64,000 nucleotides of DNA from Salinilacustrithrix flava (GTDB lineage Bacteria; Actinomycetota; Acidimicrobiia; Acidimicrobiales; Salinilacustritrichaceae), in contig JAMYFF010000005.1 in assembly GCA_024128875.1 (NCBI GenBank), positions 1-64,000 on the forward strand, written 5' to 3'. Numbering within the stretch: position 1 is the first letter of the stretch; each line of letters begins with the position of its first letter. Shown one piece after another: positions 27,869 through 37,303 of this stretch. The notes below the pieces were generated by a model. That model made no database searches. It had not been told where the DNA came from and worked only from the letters and a program-made list of their open reading frames with translations. Both the position numbers and the translations under genes were made by a program.

Positions 27869-28942
27869 TCAGCCGGCGGTGGCGTCGGCGAGGCGCTCGG
27901 CCTGCTCGTCCTGGACGAGGGCGTCGGACACGTCGTCCAGATCGCCGGCGAGGACCTTGTCGAGCTTGTAGAGCGTGAGCCCGATGCGGTGGTCGGTGAT
28001 CCGGTTCTCCTTGAAGTTGTAGGTCCGGATCTTCTCGCTGCGACCGCCGCCGCCCACCTGGTCCCGGCGGGCCGACGACAGCTCGGCCTGCTGGCGGTCC
28101 TGCTCCAGCTGGAACAGGCGGCTCTTCAGCACCCGCAGGGCCTTGGCCTTGTTCTGGAGCTGGCTCTTCTCGTCCTGCATCGACACCACCAGGCCCGACG
28201 GCTTGTGGGTGATGCGCACGGCCGAGTCGGTGGTGTTGACCGACTGCCCGCCGGGGCCGGAGGAGCGGTACACCTGGATCTCGAGGTCGTTCTTCTCGTC
28301 GATGTCGATCTCGACGTCGTCGATCTCGGGCAGCACGGTGACCGTGGCCGACGAGGTGTGGATGCGGCCCTGGGCCTCGGTGACCGGCACCCGCTGGACG
28401 CGGTGCGGCCCACCCTCGTGCTTCATGCGGGTCCAGGCGTTGGCCCCCTTCACGACGAAGGTGATCTCGTTGTAGCCGCCCATGTCGGACCAGTCGGTGT
28501 TCATGACCTCGAGCGTCCAGCCCATGCGCTGGGCGAAGCCCTGGTACATCTCGAACAGGTCCTTGGCGAACAGGTTCGCCTCCTCGCCGCCCTCGGCGCC
28601 GCGGATCTCCACGATCACGTTGCGACCCTCGTTGGGGTCCTTCGGCAGCAGGAGCAGCTTGAGCTCCTCGGTGAGGCGGCCCACCTCGAGCTCGGCCTCC
28701 TCGGCTTCGGCCCGGAACAGCTCCTTGTCGTCGCCCTCGGACTCCTTCGACAGCTCGCGGGCCGTCTCGGCGTTGCCGATCGCGGCTCGGAGGCGGCCGC
28801 CGACGTCGACGATGTCCTCGAGCTCGCTGTAGCGCCGGGTCGCCTGCGTGTAGCGGGTCTGGTCGGCGATCAGCTCGGGGTCGCCGAGGCGCGCCTGCAG
28901 CTCGGCGTACTCGCGCTCGAGCGTCTCCAGGCGGTCCAACAT
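27869..28942 (-). CDS. prfA: Peptide chain release factor 1
   Basis: This 357-residue RF1 terminates translation at UAA and UAG. The codon-recognition tripeptide is PVT (residues 186-188) and the peptidyl-hydrolysis motif GGQ is at 231-233 in [15 protein letters not shown]. The region around 113-125 ([17 protein letters not shown]) is typical of class I factors. The ATG at 28942 lies 7 nt after a TAGCCT box, which suggests a leaderless mRNA. Confidence 0.97.
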   Translation of the reverse strand: MLDRLETLEREYAELQARLGDPELIADQTRYTQATRRYSELEDIVDVGGRLRAAIGNAETARELSKESEGDDKELFRAEAEEAELEVGRLTEELKLLLLPKDPNEGRNVIVEIRGAEGGEEANLFAKDLFEMYQGFAQRMGWTLEVMNTDWSDMGGYNEITFVVKGANAWTRMKHEGGPHRVQRVPVTEAQGRIHTSSATVTVLPEIDDVEIDIDEKNDLEIQVYRSSGPGGQSVNTTDSAVRITHKPSGLVVSMQDEKSQLQNKAKALRVLKSRLFQLEQDRQQAELSSARRDQVGGGGRSEKIRTYNFKENRITDHRIGLTLYKLDKVLAGDLDDVSDALVQDEQAERLADATAG

Positions 28943-28955
28943 CAGGGCGAGGCTA
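28943..28955 (-). promoter_or_regulatory. Leaderless-type -10 box of prfA
   Basis: TAGCCT (28955-28950, minus strand) lies 7 nt before the prfA ATG. It implies prfA can be transcribed independently of the rho-rpmE genes upstream. Confidence 0.5.
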
Positions 28956-28995
28956 CCGGTGGGGTGCCCCCGGACCCGCAGGGCCGTTCCGCCCC

Positions 28996-29039
28996 CGCTG
29001 CCAGTTCCGGGAAACCGGCAGCGACCACGGAACGTTCAG
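28996..29039. repeat. Intergenic hairpin and dispersed repeat, type 2, copy D
   Basis: CGCTGCC (28996-29002) and GGCAGCG (29017-29023) can form a 7-bp stem. The right arm continues as GGCAGCGACCACGGAACG and then TTCAG. This matches copy E near 59646 at 17 of 20 bases. The left arm read on the minus strand contains AACTGGCAG, as in the type 1 repeats. Confidence 0.45.
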
Positions 29040-30064
29040 CGGCGCCAGTCGCCCTCGACGGGGGCGACCTCGGCCGGTCGGCGCAGGTCCGCCACCATCG
29101 ACGTGATGGCGGGCAGCACGTCGCGTGCCGGCAGGGCGAGGAGCAGCGGCGCGTCGGGGTCGACCAGCAACCGGGTGTCGGCCGCGAGGACCACGGACTC
29201 GAGGTCCACGCCGACGGTGCAGACCACGACGACCGGTTCGCCGTCGCGGGTGCCGGTGGCGGCAGCGACGCCCCGGGGGCGCAGGCGGTCGCGCGGCTCG
29301 GCGGCCGGGGCGGCGAAGAGCTCGTCGCAGCCGACCAGGCCGGGGTCGGCGATCAGGGTCGTGCGCAGCCAGCGCTCGGGCACGAGCGTGGCGAGCGGGT
29401 GGTTCGGGGGACCGTCCGGACGGCGGATCGAGCGCAGCTGCTCCACGACCCGGGCGATGGAGGCCCGCCCGTCGAGGTCGCCGTGCATCATGGCCGTGAG
29501 GGCCCGGTCGTACTTGCCGACGCCGACCTCGAGGATGGGGGCGCCGTCGTCGAGGGCCCGCACCACGCGGACGACCTCCAGGCCGCGGTACTCCCCGGCC
29601 AGGCGGTCGCCCTCGACCACCACGTCGAGGCCCTCGGACTCCATCAGCGCCACGAGGTCGGGCGCGTCGGGCGGGCCGTCGCCGGGTTCGACCGGTGCCG
29701 GCTCGGCCGCCACCAGCTCGCGGCCCGACGTGCGCCAGACGTGGATGTCGGTGGCGAACTCGCCGGCCTGGCGGGCGACGACGCCGGGGGCCTCGTCGGC
29801 GATGACGTGCACCTCGGTGGCGCCGGCGCGCCGCGCCCAGGCCAGGGCTGCGCCGAGGCTGTGGTCGCCCTCGACGAGCACGAAGGCGCGCCCGTCGGCG
29901 GCCATGGCCGCGCCGGTGCCGACGTTGGAGCGGGGCGCGTCGACACCCCACCGGTCGCGCACGAGGGCGGCGAGCTTGACGGCGTTGCGCGCCGCCTGGC
30001 GCTCGACGGCCTGCGCGGCCTCGGCGGGGGTCGGTTCGTCTGGGAGGTGGGCCCGGTCGCTCAG
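29036..30064 (-). CDS. Hypothetical protein between rpmE and prfA
   Basis: I do not recognise this protein of about 342 residues. It is soluble, with no signal peptide, and has an alternating alpha/beta pattern. It includes EVHVIADEAPGVVARQAGEF, the segment LEVVRVVRALDDGAPILEVGVGKYDRALTAMMHGDL, and a late strand EPVVVVCTVGVDLESVVLAADTRLL. No clear ATG or GTG suits the start: CTG at 30064, just past the rpmE stop, gives the longest non-overlapping form, and an internal GTG (in LAALVRDRW) is possible. Its place in the rho-rpmE-prfA cluster suggests co-transcription, but no function follows. Confidence 0.6.
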   Translation of the reverse strand: MSDRAHLPDEPTPAEAAQAVERQAARNAVKLAALVRDRWGVDAPRSNVGTGAAMAADGRAFVLVEGDHSLGAALAWARRAGATEVHVIADEAPGVVARQAGEFATDIHVWRTSGRELVAAEPAPVEPGDGPPDAPDLVALMESEGLDVVVEGDRLAGEYRGLEVVRVVRALDDGAPILEVGVGKYDRALTAMMHGDLDGRASIARVVEQLRSIRRPDGPPNHPLATLVPERWLRTTLIADPGLVGCDELFAAPAAEPRDRLRPRGVAAATGTRDGEPVVVVCTVGVDLESVVLAADTRLLVDPDAPLLLALPARDVLPAITSMVADLRRPAEVAPVEGDWRR

Positions 30065-30074
30065 GACCGCACCC

Positions 30075-30377
30075 TCAGGACTCGGAGTCGGCGCTCTCGG
30101 CGTCGGCAGCTTCGGCGTCGGCAGCAGCAGCGGCCTCGGCGTCAGCGGCGTCGCCCAGGGCGGCCGCGGGGCCCTTGTTGCGGCGGCCGTAGCGGCGCTC
30201 GAAGCGGTCGATGCGACCACCCGTGTCCACCAGCTTCTGCTTGCCGGTGTAGAAGGGGTGGCACTCGCTGCAGAGCTCCACGCGCAGGTCCTCGCCCGTG
30301 GAGCGGGTCTCGAAGGAGTTGCCGCACGAGCAGGTCACCGTGACGGTCTTGTACTCGGGATGGATGTCGGTCTTCAT
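30075..30377 (-). CDS. rpmE: 50S ribosomal protein L31, zinc-binding form with acidic tail
   Basis: This 100-residue L31 is the zinc (C+) type. Cysteines at 16, 18, 36 and 39 (TCSCGNSF ... [12 protein letters not shown]) bind zinc. The basic [15 protein letters not shown] is the normal L31 end. About 30 further residues of Ala, Glu, Asp and Ser form an extra acidic tail that the ordinary protein lacks. The ATG overlaps the rho stop (ATGA), so it is coupled to rho. Confidence 0.94.
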   Translation of the reverse strand: MKTDIHPEYKTVTVTCSCGNSFETRSTGEDLRVELCSECHPFYTGKQKLVDTGGRIDRFERRYGRRNKGPAAALGDAADAEAAAAADAEAADAESADSES

Positions 30378-32101
30378 CGGTTCTGCTCCAGCAGCTCGTC
30401 GTTCGATCCGGTGCTCCGAAGGCGTTCGAGCAGGCCGTCCAGCGCATCACTGTGACCGCTCGCCCGGTCGGCGGGCAACTCCTCCAGGCTACGGCGCAGG
30501 GCGTCCCGTGCCTCAGCCCCGTCGTCGCCCACGAGCCGCTCCTCGTGGCGGGTGCCGGTGGCACCCACGTCGATGGCCGGGAAGGCCCGGCGCTCGGCGG
30601 CGGCCCGGTCGAGGCGGATGTGGGTGCTGGCCGCGCCCATGACGGCATCGACCACTGCGGCGTCCACGTCGGACCCGGTGTCGACCTTCGCGGTGGCCAC
30701 CAGGGTGACCGAACCGCCCTCTTCGAGCTTGCGCCCGGCACCGAAGCACCGCTTGGCCGCCTGGACGGCAGTGACGTCGAGACCTCCGAGCGAGCGCCCG
30801 GTTCCGGGCGACGACGCGTGGGCAGCCCGGGCCAGGCGGGTGAGGCCATCGACCAGGAGCACGACGTCGTCGCCGGCTTCGGCCATGCGCTGGGCACGGG
30901 CGAGGGCCAGCTCGAGCACGGCGACGTGCTCGTCGGCCGGCTTGTCGAAGGCGGAGCCGTAGACGGTGCCGGTGGTGACCAGGCGCTCCATCTCGGTGAT
31001 CTCCTCGGGGCGCTCGTCGAGCAGCACGACCACCAAGGACGCGTCGGGCTCGTTGACCTCGACCGACCGGGCCATCGCCTGCAGCAGCGTGGTGGCGCCG
31101 GTGCGCGGCGGGGCGAGGACGAGCACGCGGCTGCCCTTGCCGATCGGGGCCAGCAGGTCGATGGCACGGGTGGTGCGATCGTCGGCCTCGTCGTCGAGCG
31201 TCAGCGCGATGCGCTCGGTGGGGAACACGGCGGTGAGGTCCTCGAAGTGGGGACGCTCGGTGCCGGGCTCGAGGGCGACCTCGTTGACGCTGTCGATGTG
31301 GAGGATCGCCGGGTTCTTCTCGTTGCGGAACGCGGGACGGGAACCGCCGGCCACCACGTCGCCCTTGCGCAGGCCGAACTGGCGCACCTGCTTGACCGAC
31401 ACGTAGCAGTCGTCCTTCGACGGCAGGAGGCCGTCGACCCGGAGGAAGCCGTAGCCGTCGTCGCGCAGGTCGAGCACGCCGACGACGGGGACGGGGTCCC
31501 CGCTGTACTCCTCCTGGCTGGGCGCGCCGTCGCGGTTGCGGCCCCGGCGGCGGCGGCGCTTGCCGCTGCTGTCGGTGTCGTCGCCGGACTCGTCGCGGTT
31601 GGCGCCGCCCTGGTCCTGGCCGCGTCCCTCGTCCTGTCCAGCCTTGGCCTGCTTGGTGTCCTGGCCGCCCTTGGACTGCTTGGCGTCCTGGCCGCCCTTG
31701 TCGTCCTGGGCGCCCTTGTCGGTCTGGTCGCCCTTGGGCTGCTTCGCGCCGCCCCGGCCCTCGTCGGCCTTGGCCCCGGCTCGGCGGGCGGCGACGCCCG
31801 TGCGGGCCCGCTCGGGGGCCGGCTCCTCGGCCTCGTCCTTCGTGCCGGTGTCGGGCGACTCGGCGGCCGGCGGCTCGGACCGGGTCTCGGCCTCCGGCTC
31901 GCTGGCGGCGTCGTCGGACGGCTGCTCCTGATCCTCACCGGCGGGCGAGACGCCCGTCAGCTCGAGGATCTGGTCGATCAGGTCGGCCTTGCGCGTGCGG
32001 GTCGTTGCCTTGCCGCCCAGCGCGCCGACGATCTTCTGCAGCTCGTCGCGGTCCTTGCGTTCGAGGGTCTCCCGCTCGAGGGCGTTGGCATCCACGCTCA
32101 T
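30374..32101 (-). CDS. rho: Transcription termination factor Rho with degenerate Walker A motif
   Basis: This 575-residue Rho has four parts: an N-terminal SAP-like helical domain (about 15-50); a disordered Lys/Gln/Asp/Gly-rich insert (about 85-185) as in other actinobacterial Rho; the RNA-binding cold-shock fold (205-275, DDGYGFLRV); and the RecA-type ATPase core. Walker B ([16 protein letters not shown]), [24 protein letters not shown] and the arginine-finger segment GTRHEE are kept. The P-loop reads APPRTGATT (330-338) instead of APPKAGKTT, so the catalytic Walker A lysine is Ala336. The R-loop lysine is also gone (DAVMGAAS). ATP hydrolysis should be impaired or absent. I chose ATG 32101 ([11 protein letters not shown]); longer starts at 32155 and 32197 exist. 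Confidence 0.9.
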   Translation of the reverse strand: MSVDANALERETLERKDRDELQKIVGALGGKATTRTRKADLIDQILELTGVSPAGEDQEQPSDDAASEPEAETRSEPPAAESPDTGTKDEAEEPAPERARTGVAARRAGAKADEGRGGAKQPKGDQTDKGAQDDKGGQDAKQSKGGQDTKQAKAGQDEGRGQDQGGANRDESGDDTDSSGKRRRRRGRNRDGAPSQEEYSGDPVPVVGVLDLRDDGYGFLRVDGLLPSKDDCYVSVKQVRQFGLRKGDVVAGGSRPAFRNEKNPAILHIDSVNEVALEPGTERPHFEDLTAVFPTERIALTLDDEADDRTTRAIDLLAPIGKGSRVLVLAPPRTGATTLLQAMARSVEVNEPDASLVVVLLDERPEEITEMERLVTTGTVYGSAFDKPADEHVAVLELALARAQRMAEAGDDVVLLVDGLTRLARAAHASSPGTGRSLGGLDVTAVQAAKRCFGAGRKLEEGGSVTLVATAKVDTGSDVDAAVVDAVMGAASTHIRLDRAAAERRAFPAIDVGATGTRHEERLVGDDGAEARDALRRSLEELPADRASGHSDALDGLLERLRSTGSNDELLEQNR

Positions 32102-32314
32102 CGTGCTCGTCGTGCTTTCGTCGTGTTCGGATGGGGTCCGCGCCGGTCGCGCCATGGACGGGCCGAGGACGGAGAGGAGGTTCGCCCGTGGGACCACGAT
32201 CCCCTGGCCGGCTCCGTGCGCCGGACCCGAGCCGGTGTGCCGCGCACGCCAGACCAGGTCGCACGGGACGATACCCCTCCGCCGACGGTGCCTCCAACAC
32301 CACCCCGGCGCCGA

Positions 32315-33319
32315 CTACCGGGCCGTGGTGTACCCATCGAGCAGCGGCGGGCTGCTCTCGAGCAGGTTCAGGAGGGCTCGTTCGCCCCGGCCGTACCACT
32401 TGGAGCGGCGGCTGGCTCCCCACACCTCTGCGACCTGGTCGTCCTCGGCGTCGAACACCGCCGGGTGGACGTAGCTGTCGCGGGCGACCGTGCGGGTGTT
32501 GTGCAGCACGGCCGCCGCGGCGTCGGCGATCTCGGGCTCCTTCTCGGCCCCCTCGGCCCGGGCGGTGAGCGCCGCCGCGCTGCCACCCCAGGTGCGCAGG
32601 TCCTTGCAGTCGAGGCAGCCGGCGCTGTGCTCGTCGAGGTAGGCGTTGGCGTCGACGGCGTCGATGACCGTGCCATCGACCTCGAAGAGCCACTCGGCCG
32701 CGTCGGCCTCCAGCTCGGCGATGGCGGCGACGAGGTCACGGTCCACGATCGTGACGCCGTGCTCCACGCCGCCCTTGCCGGTGAACGACAGCCGGACCGA
32801 GCGGCGGGACACGTCGATGTTGGAGGGCGCCAGCGTGGAGATGCCCCGGCTGCCGTGCTGCTCGACGGAGTCCGGGTTGCCGATCCGCTCGAGGCTGGTG
32901 TCGAGCAGGCGCACCATCGTGGCCAGCGCCCGGGTGCAGCGATCGTCGGCCTCGAGGTCCTCGGCCACGGCGCGGCGCACGCCGGCGAGGGACTCCCCCA
33001 CCTGGGTGAGGCGGTCGAAGTTGGCCGCGGCCCGGGCCTCGGTCCAGCGGTCGTGGTACCGGTACTGGCGTCGGCCGGCGTCGTCGGTGCCCATCGCCTG
33101 GAGGTGTCCGTCAGCACGCCGACAGACCCACACGTCGGTCCACGCCGGCGGGAGGACCAGCGCCTCGCAGCGCTCGCGGTGAGCGCCCCGGACGACCGAG
33201 CCGTCGGGCCAGCGGAAGCTGAAGCCCCGGCCCTGGCGGCGCCGGAGGATGCCGGGCTCCTCCGGGTCTGCGGCGCGGAGGCCGATGGCCGCTGCGAAGT
33301 CGTCGTCGGCGCTCGTCAT
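32315..33319 (-). CDS. DNA topoisomerase IB (poxvirus/eukaryotic type)
   Basis: This 334-residue type IB topoisomerase relaxes supercoils through a 3'-phosphotyrosine intermediate. The N-terminal domain contains GRGFSFRWPDGS and IxLPPAWTDVWVC-like ALVLPPAWTDVWVC. The catalytic part has the Lys segment SFTGKGG (K182), the Arg in CKDLRTWGG (R242) and the nucleophile Tyr in RDSYVHPAVF (Y283). The ATG at 33319 starts just before the conserved RAADPEEPGILRRRQGRG. The length is typical of bacterial TopIB. The gene lies upstream of rho with a gap of about 213 bp in which I see no gene. Confidence 0.88.
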   Translation of the reverse strand: MTSADDDFAAAIGLRAADPEEPGILRRRQGRGFSFRWPDGSVVRGAHRERCEALVLPPAWTDVWVCRRADGHLQAMGTDDAGRRQYRYHDRWTEARAAANFDRLTQVGESLAGVRRAVAEDLEADDRCTRALATMVRLLDTSLERIGNPDSVEQHGSRGISTLAPSNIDVSRRSVRLSFTGKGGVEHGVTIVDRDLVAAIAELEADAAEWLFEVDGTVIDAVDANAYLDEHSAGCLDCKDLRTWGGSAAALTARAEGAEKEPEIADAAAAVLHNTRTVARDSYVHPAVFDAEDDQVAEVWGASRRSKWYGRGERALLNLLESSPPLLDGYTTAR

Positions 33320-33443
33320 GGGCGCTTCCATTCGCCAGCGGCGCGCCCGGCCAGACCTCCCGGGCACGAATCGCGCCGATTGCACCCATCCGGATCGGGA
33401 TCGGCTCCGGAGACGAGGTGACGCCTACCGAAAGGTCAACTCG

Positions 33444-34451
33444 ATGTTGATGAAGAAGTCCCTGATCGGCCTCACGGCCGCCGCCTGCGGCGCCGTGCTG
33501 CTCGCCGCACCCGCATCCGCCGCCCACGAAGACCAGCTGCGGCGGGTCTACACCGCCGACCTCGGCGCCCTGAACGGCACCGGCAGCGGTGGTGACGTGA
33601 CGGTCGAGGTGTTCAACCAGCGCACCGCCATCGTCACCATCGAGGCCGAGGGCATGAGCCCCGACGCCGCCCCGCACGCCCAGCACCTCCACGGCGAGTT
33701 CGGGACCGTCGCCGAGTGCCCCACGCCTGCCGCCGACACCGACGGCGACGGCTTCGTCTCCGTGATGGAAGGCGGGCCGTCCTACGGCACCATCAAGACC
33801 TCGCTGACGACCGAGGGCGACACCTCGCCCCAGTCCGGCCTGGCCGTCACACGCTTCCCGGTCTCCCAGGACGGCACCTACTCCTACATGCGCGTCTTCC
33901 CCGTCACCCAGGACGTCGCCGACAACATGGGCAACCTCGCCGTCGTGCTCCACGGCGCCGACCTGGACGGCAGCGGCGAGTACGACGGTGAGAAGCGCAG
34001 CTCGATCACCGACGACCTGCCCTTCGAGGCCACCGTGCCCGTCGCCTGCGGCGAGCTCGACCTCCAGGAGATCATCGTCCCCGCCCCCTACGGCGATACC
34101 GACGGCACCGAGGGTGCCGTCGCCCGCTACTACGCCGCCCTGCTGAACCGGGCGCCCGACACCTCGGGCTTCCAGTACTGGGTCGACACCCTGCCCCAGG
34201 CCGGTGCGGTCGAGGTCGCCAAGGCCTTCACCCAGTCGACCGAGTTCCAGGCCCGCTACGGCCCGATGCTCGATGCACCCTCCGGCGACCTCGTCGACTT
34301 CGTCTACACCGCAACGCTCGGCCGCCAGGCCGACCCGAGCGGCAAGGCGTACTGGGTCGACGCCCTCGATCGCGGCGCCATCACCCCTGGCTGGCTCGTG
34401 GCTGCGTTCTCCGAGTCCGACGAGTTCATGGCGCTGACCGGCACCCGCTGA
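33444..34451 (+). CDS. Secreted protein with CHRD-like and DUF4214 domains
   Basis: This 335-residue exported protein has a signal peptide at residues 1-27 (MLMKKSLIGLTAAACGAVLLAAPASA, then A). The middle part (about 30-205) resembles CHRD or secreted superoxide-dismutase-like beta domains, with HAQHLHGEFG and an Asp-rich loop DTDGDG that could bind calcium. The C-terminal half (about 220-330) has two DUF4214-type repeats, YYAALLNRAPDTSGFQYWVD and YTATLGRQADPSGKAYWVD. DUF4214 units occur in surface and S-layer-associated proteins. A GAAAGG site precedes ATG 33444, and a strong terminator follows. Enzyme activity is uncertain. Confidence 0.82.
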   Translation: MLMKKSLIGLTAAACGAVLLAAPASAAHEDQLRRVYTADLGALNGTGSGGDVTVEVFNQRTAIVTIEAEGMSPDAAPHAQHLHGEFGTVAECPTPAADTDGDGFVSVMEGGPSYGTIKTSLTTEGDTSPQSGLAVTRFPVSQDGTYSYMRVFPVTQDVADNMGNLAVVLHGADLDGSGEYDGEKRSSITDDLPFEATVPVACGELDLQEIIVPAPYGDTDGTEGAVARYYAALLNRAPDTSGFQYWVDTLPQAGAVEVAKAFTQSTEFQARYGPMLDAPSGDLVDFVYTATLGRQADPSGKAYWVDALDRGAITPGWLVAAFSESDEFMALTGTR

Positions 34452-34466
34452 CGGTCCTCGCCTGAC

Positions 34467-34502
34467 GAGCGTGCCGGGTCCTTCGCGGGACCCGGCACGC
34501 TC
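34467..34502 (+). terminator. Strong intrinsic-type hairpin
   Basis: A perfect 15-bp stem, GAGCGTGCCGGGTCC (34467-34481) with its complement at 34488-34502, surrounds the loop TTCGCG. It lies between the stop of the secreted protein gene and the convergent thrC stop and could serve both. No T-tract follows. Confidence 0.75.
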
Positions 34503-34524
34503 GCGTCCGGGCCCGGGATCGGGG

Positions 34525-35916
34525 TCAGTGCTGGATCAGCCGGCGGACGAGGGCCTGCACGGCAGGCAGGTCGGCGCTGACCTCCACCACGCGCTCCTCG
34601 CGCTCGTAGAGGTCGGCGTAGTGCGGTGGCAGCGGCGGCCGCACGCCGGTGGCGGACTCGACCGCGTCGGGGAACTTCGCCGGGTGCGCCGTGGCCAGGC
34701 ACACCACGGGCGCGTCGGGCAGGTCGGCGACCCGGTCGACCGCACCGACGCCGACGGCGGTGTGCGGGTCGAGCAGCATCCCGGAGCGCTCGTGGTGCTC
34801 GGCGATGACGGCCCGGGTCTCGGCGTCGTCGAGGCGGGCACCCCACCAGCCCTCGGGCCGGGGCGCCTCCACGTGCCCGGTGGCCCGGTACTCCGACAGC
34901 AGCTCGGCCGTGGCCCGGCCGTCGCGATCGAGCAGGTCGAACAGCAGGCGCTCGAGGTTCGACGAGACCTGGATGTCCATGCTCGGGCTGATGGTGGGCA
35001 CCACGGGCTCGGCCGTGATGGCACCGGTCTCGAGCCACCGGGTGAGGACGTCGTTGGCGTTCGAGGCCACGACGAAGCCGGCCACGTCGAGGCCCATCTC
35101 CTGGGCGACCCAGCCGGCCAGCACGTTGCCGAAGTTGCCGGTGGGCACCGAGAAGACCGGTGCCTCACCGGTCTCGGCGCGGACGGCTCGGGCGGCGGTC
35201 ACGTAGTAGACGACCTGGGCCATCACCCGGCCCCAGTTGATGGAGTTCATCGCCGAGAGCTGCACCTCGTCGCGGAACAGCCTGTCGGCGAAGGCGCCCT
35301 TCACGATGTCCTGGCAGTCGTCGAAGCTGCCGCTGGCGGCGACGGCGTGCACGTTCGGGGCGTCGATCGTCGTCATCTGGCGGCGCTGCACGTCCGAGAC
35401 GCGCCCGCCGTCGGGGAACAGCACCACGCAGTCGAGGGCGGCTCGACCGACGGTGGCCGCCATGGCCGCGGAGCCGGTGTCGCCCGAGGTGGCCACGAGG
35501 ATGGTCGCGCGGCGGTCCCGCTCCTGCAGGAAGTGGTCGAAGAGGCGACCGACGAGCTGGAGGGCGACGTCCTTGAACGCCATCGTCGGGCCGTGGAACA
35601 GCTCGAGCATCCAGCGGCGCTCGTCGAGGCGGACCACCGGGCACACATCGGGGTGGTCGAAGGTGGCGTAGGCGTCGGCGACGATGGCGTCGAAGGCCGC
35701 CCGCTCGATGGTGCCGTCGAGGAACGGCCACATGACCGCCCCGGCGACCTCGGCGTAGGACTCGGCACCGGCGAGATCGGGCAGCCGCGGGAACTGCACC
35801 GGCACGTACAGGCCGCCGTCGGGCGCCAGGCCGGTGAGCATCGTGTCGGCGAAGTCCAGCTGGGGTGCGTCGCCGCGGGTGGAGACGTAGTGCAGGGCGC
35901 TGGTGGTCGCCGTCAT
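34525..35916 (-). CDS. thrC: Threonine synthase
   Basis: This 463-residue PLP enzyme converts O-phosphohomoserine to threonine. It is of the longer enterobacterial/fungal type: the PLP lysine lies in FHGPTMAFKDVALQLVG near residue 108, and ATSGDTGSAAMAA binds the phosphate. SVPTGNFGNVLAGW contacts the cofactor. It overlaps the stop of hom by 4 nt (ATGA), so hom-thrC form an operon for threonine synthesis. Confidence 0.96.
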   Translation of the reverse strand: MTATTSALHYVSTRGDAPQLDFADTMLTGLAPDGGLYVPVQFPRLPDLAGAESYAEVAGAVMWPFLDGTIERAAFDAIVADAYATFDHPDVCPVVRLDERRWMLELFHGPTMAFKDVALQLVGRLFDHFLQERDRRATILVATSGDTGSAAMAATVGRAALDCVVLFPDGGRVSDVQRRQMTTIDAPNVHAVAASGSFDDCQDIVKGAFADRLFRDEVQLSAMNSINWGRVMAQVVYYVTAARAVRAETGEAPVFSVPTGNFGNVLAGWVAQEMGLDVAGFVVASNANDVLTRWLETGAITAEPVVPTISPSMDIQVSSNLERLLFDLLDRDGRATAELLSEYRATGHVEAPRPEGWWGARLDDAETRAVIAEHHERSGMLLDPHTAVGVGAVDRVADLPDAPVVCLATAHPAKFPDAVESATGVRPPLPPHYADLYEREERVVEVSADLPAVQALVRRLIQH

Positions 35917-37199
35917 GCCCCGAGCACCCGCAGCACCGTGTTCACGTTGCCCACGTCCTCGTGCTCGCGCAGGTCGTCCAGGGTGGCGCGCAGGTCGGCC
36001 TCGCGGGCCGTGTGGGTGATGAACAGGACCCGGGCCTCGGCACCCATGCCGACCTGCTCCATGGCCCGGATGGACACGCCGCGCTGGCCGAAGATGCCGG
36101 CGACCGCGGCGAGTGCGCCGGGCCGGTCGTGCAGGTCGAGGTTGAGGTAGTACTCGCAGCGCAACTGCTCGATCGGCACGATGTGGGCCGGCTCGGCGGT
36201 GTAGATGCTGGCGTGGGTGTGCTTGCGCAGGTTGCCTGCGGCGTCGATGAGGTCGCCGAGCACCGCGCTGGCCGTGGGCCCGCCGCCTGCGCCGCGGCCG
36301 TAGAACATGAGGTCGCCCACCGCGGCGCCCTCCACGAAGATGGCGTTGAACGAGTCCCGCACCGCGGCGAGGGGGTGGGTCTCGGGCACCAGCGTGGGAT
36401 GGACCCGGGCCGCGATGCCGTCGACCCCGAAGGACTCCACGATCGCCAGCAGCTTCACGACGTAGCCGAGCTTGGTGGCCTGCTCGATGTCCGACGGCGT
36501 CACGGTCGTGATGCCCTCGACGTGCACGTCGTCGATGACGATGCGGCTGCCGTAGGCGATCGAACCGATGATGGCGGCCTTGGCGGCCGCGTCGTGGCCC
36601 TCCACGTCAGCGGTGGGGTCGGCTTCGGCGTAGCCCAGGGCCTGGGCCTCGGCCAGGGCGTCGGCGTACTCGGCGCCGTCCTCGGTCATCTTGGTGAGGA
36701 TGTAGTTGGTCGTCCCGTTGACGATGCCCATGACCCGGGAGATGTGCTCGCCGGCGAGGGACTCGCGCAGCGGGCGGATGAACGGGATGCCGCCGGCGAC
36801 CGCGGCCTCGAACAGCAGGTCCACGCCGGCGGTGTCGGCGATGGTGAACAGGTCGGCGCCGGCGGCGGCGAGCAGGGCCTTGTTCGCCGTGATGACCGGC
36901 TTGCCGGAGGCGAGCGCCTTGGCCACCAGCGTGCCCGCCGGCTCCACCCCGCCCATGAGCTCGACGACGACATCGACGTCGGGGTCCTCGACGACGGAGA
37001 TCGCGTCGGTGGTGAGGTGCGACGGGTCCACGTCGGCGGCGCGGGCCTTGTCCAGGGAGCGCACTGCGACGGGGCCCAGCTCGAAGCGCAGCCCGGTGCG
37101 GGCCTCGATGTCCTCGCCGCGGGAGGCCAGCAGCCCGACGAGGGATCCGCCGACGACGCCGCAGCCCAGCAGCCCGACGCGGATCGTGGTTGGTGCCAT
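35913..37199 (-). CDS. hom: Homoserine dehydrogenase
   Basis: This 428-residue enzyme reduces aspartate semialdehyde to homoserine. The NAD(P) fold begins VGLLGCGVVGGSLVGLL. The catalytic domain contains GIVNGTTNYILTKM near 173-186 and EADPTADVEGHDAAAKAAII. A C-terminal ACT domain (about 350-425, YYLNLDLHDRPGALAAVAGIF) is the usual site of threonine feedback. The ATG at 37199 follows a TACCGT box by 8 nt. Confidence 0.96.
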   Translation of the reverse strand: MAPTTIRVGLLGCGVVGGSLVGLLASRGEDIEARTGLRFELGPVAVRSLDKARAADVDPSHLTTDAISVVEDPDVDVVVELMGGVEPAGTLVAKALASGKPVITANKALLAAAGADLFTIADTAGVDLLFEAAVAGGIPFIRPLRESLAGEHISRVMGIVNGTTNYILTKMTEDGAEYADALAEAQALGYAEADPTADVEGHDAAAKAAIIGSIAYGSRIVIDDVHVEGITTVTPSDIEQATKLGYVVKLLAIVESFGVDGIAARVHPTLVPETHPLAAVRDSFNAIFVEGAAVGDLMFYGRGAGGGPTASAVLGDLIDAAGNLRKHTHASIYTAEPAHIVPIEQLRCEYYLNLDLHDRPGALAAVAGIFGQRGVSIRAMEQVGMGAEARVLFITHTAREADLRATLDDLREHEDVGNVNTVLRVLGA

Positions 37200-37213
37200 G
37201 GCCGGTCACGGTA
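37200..37213 (-). promoter_or_regulatory. Leaderless-type -10 box of hom-thrC
   Basis: TACCGT (37213-37208, minus strand) lies 8 nt before the hom ATG. The divergent pseudokinase promoter lies about 55 bp away. Confidence 0.4.
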
Positions 37214-37265
37214 GCGAGCGCCCCCGGAGCGGCCTGCACGCGAAGCCACCACCTCACGTGCCCTC

Positions 37266-37303
37266 TTGACGTTCTCATGCATTTTCGATGTATGTTGTCC
37301 GCC
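37266..37303 (+). promoter_or_regulatory. Promoter of the pseudokinase gene
   Basis: TTGACG (37266-37271), a 19-nt AT-rich spacer and TATGTT (37291-37296) end 7 nt before the GTG at 37304. The composition is clearly AT-richer than the surroundings, which supports a real promoter and a leaderless start. Confidence 0.5.

Noticed and set aside
30452..33421. Very long plus-strand open frame (989 codons) opposite rho and topoisomerase IB
   Set aside because: It is an antisense shadow. The minus-strand genes show clear family motifs while this frame shows none.
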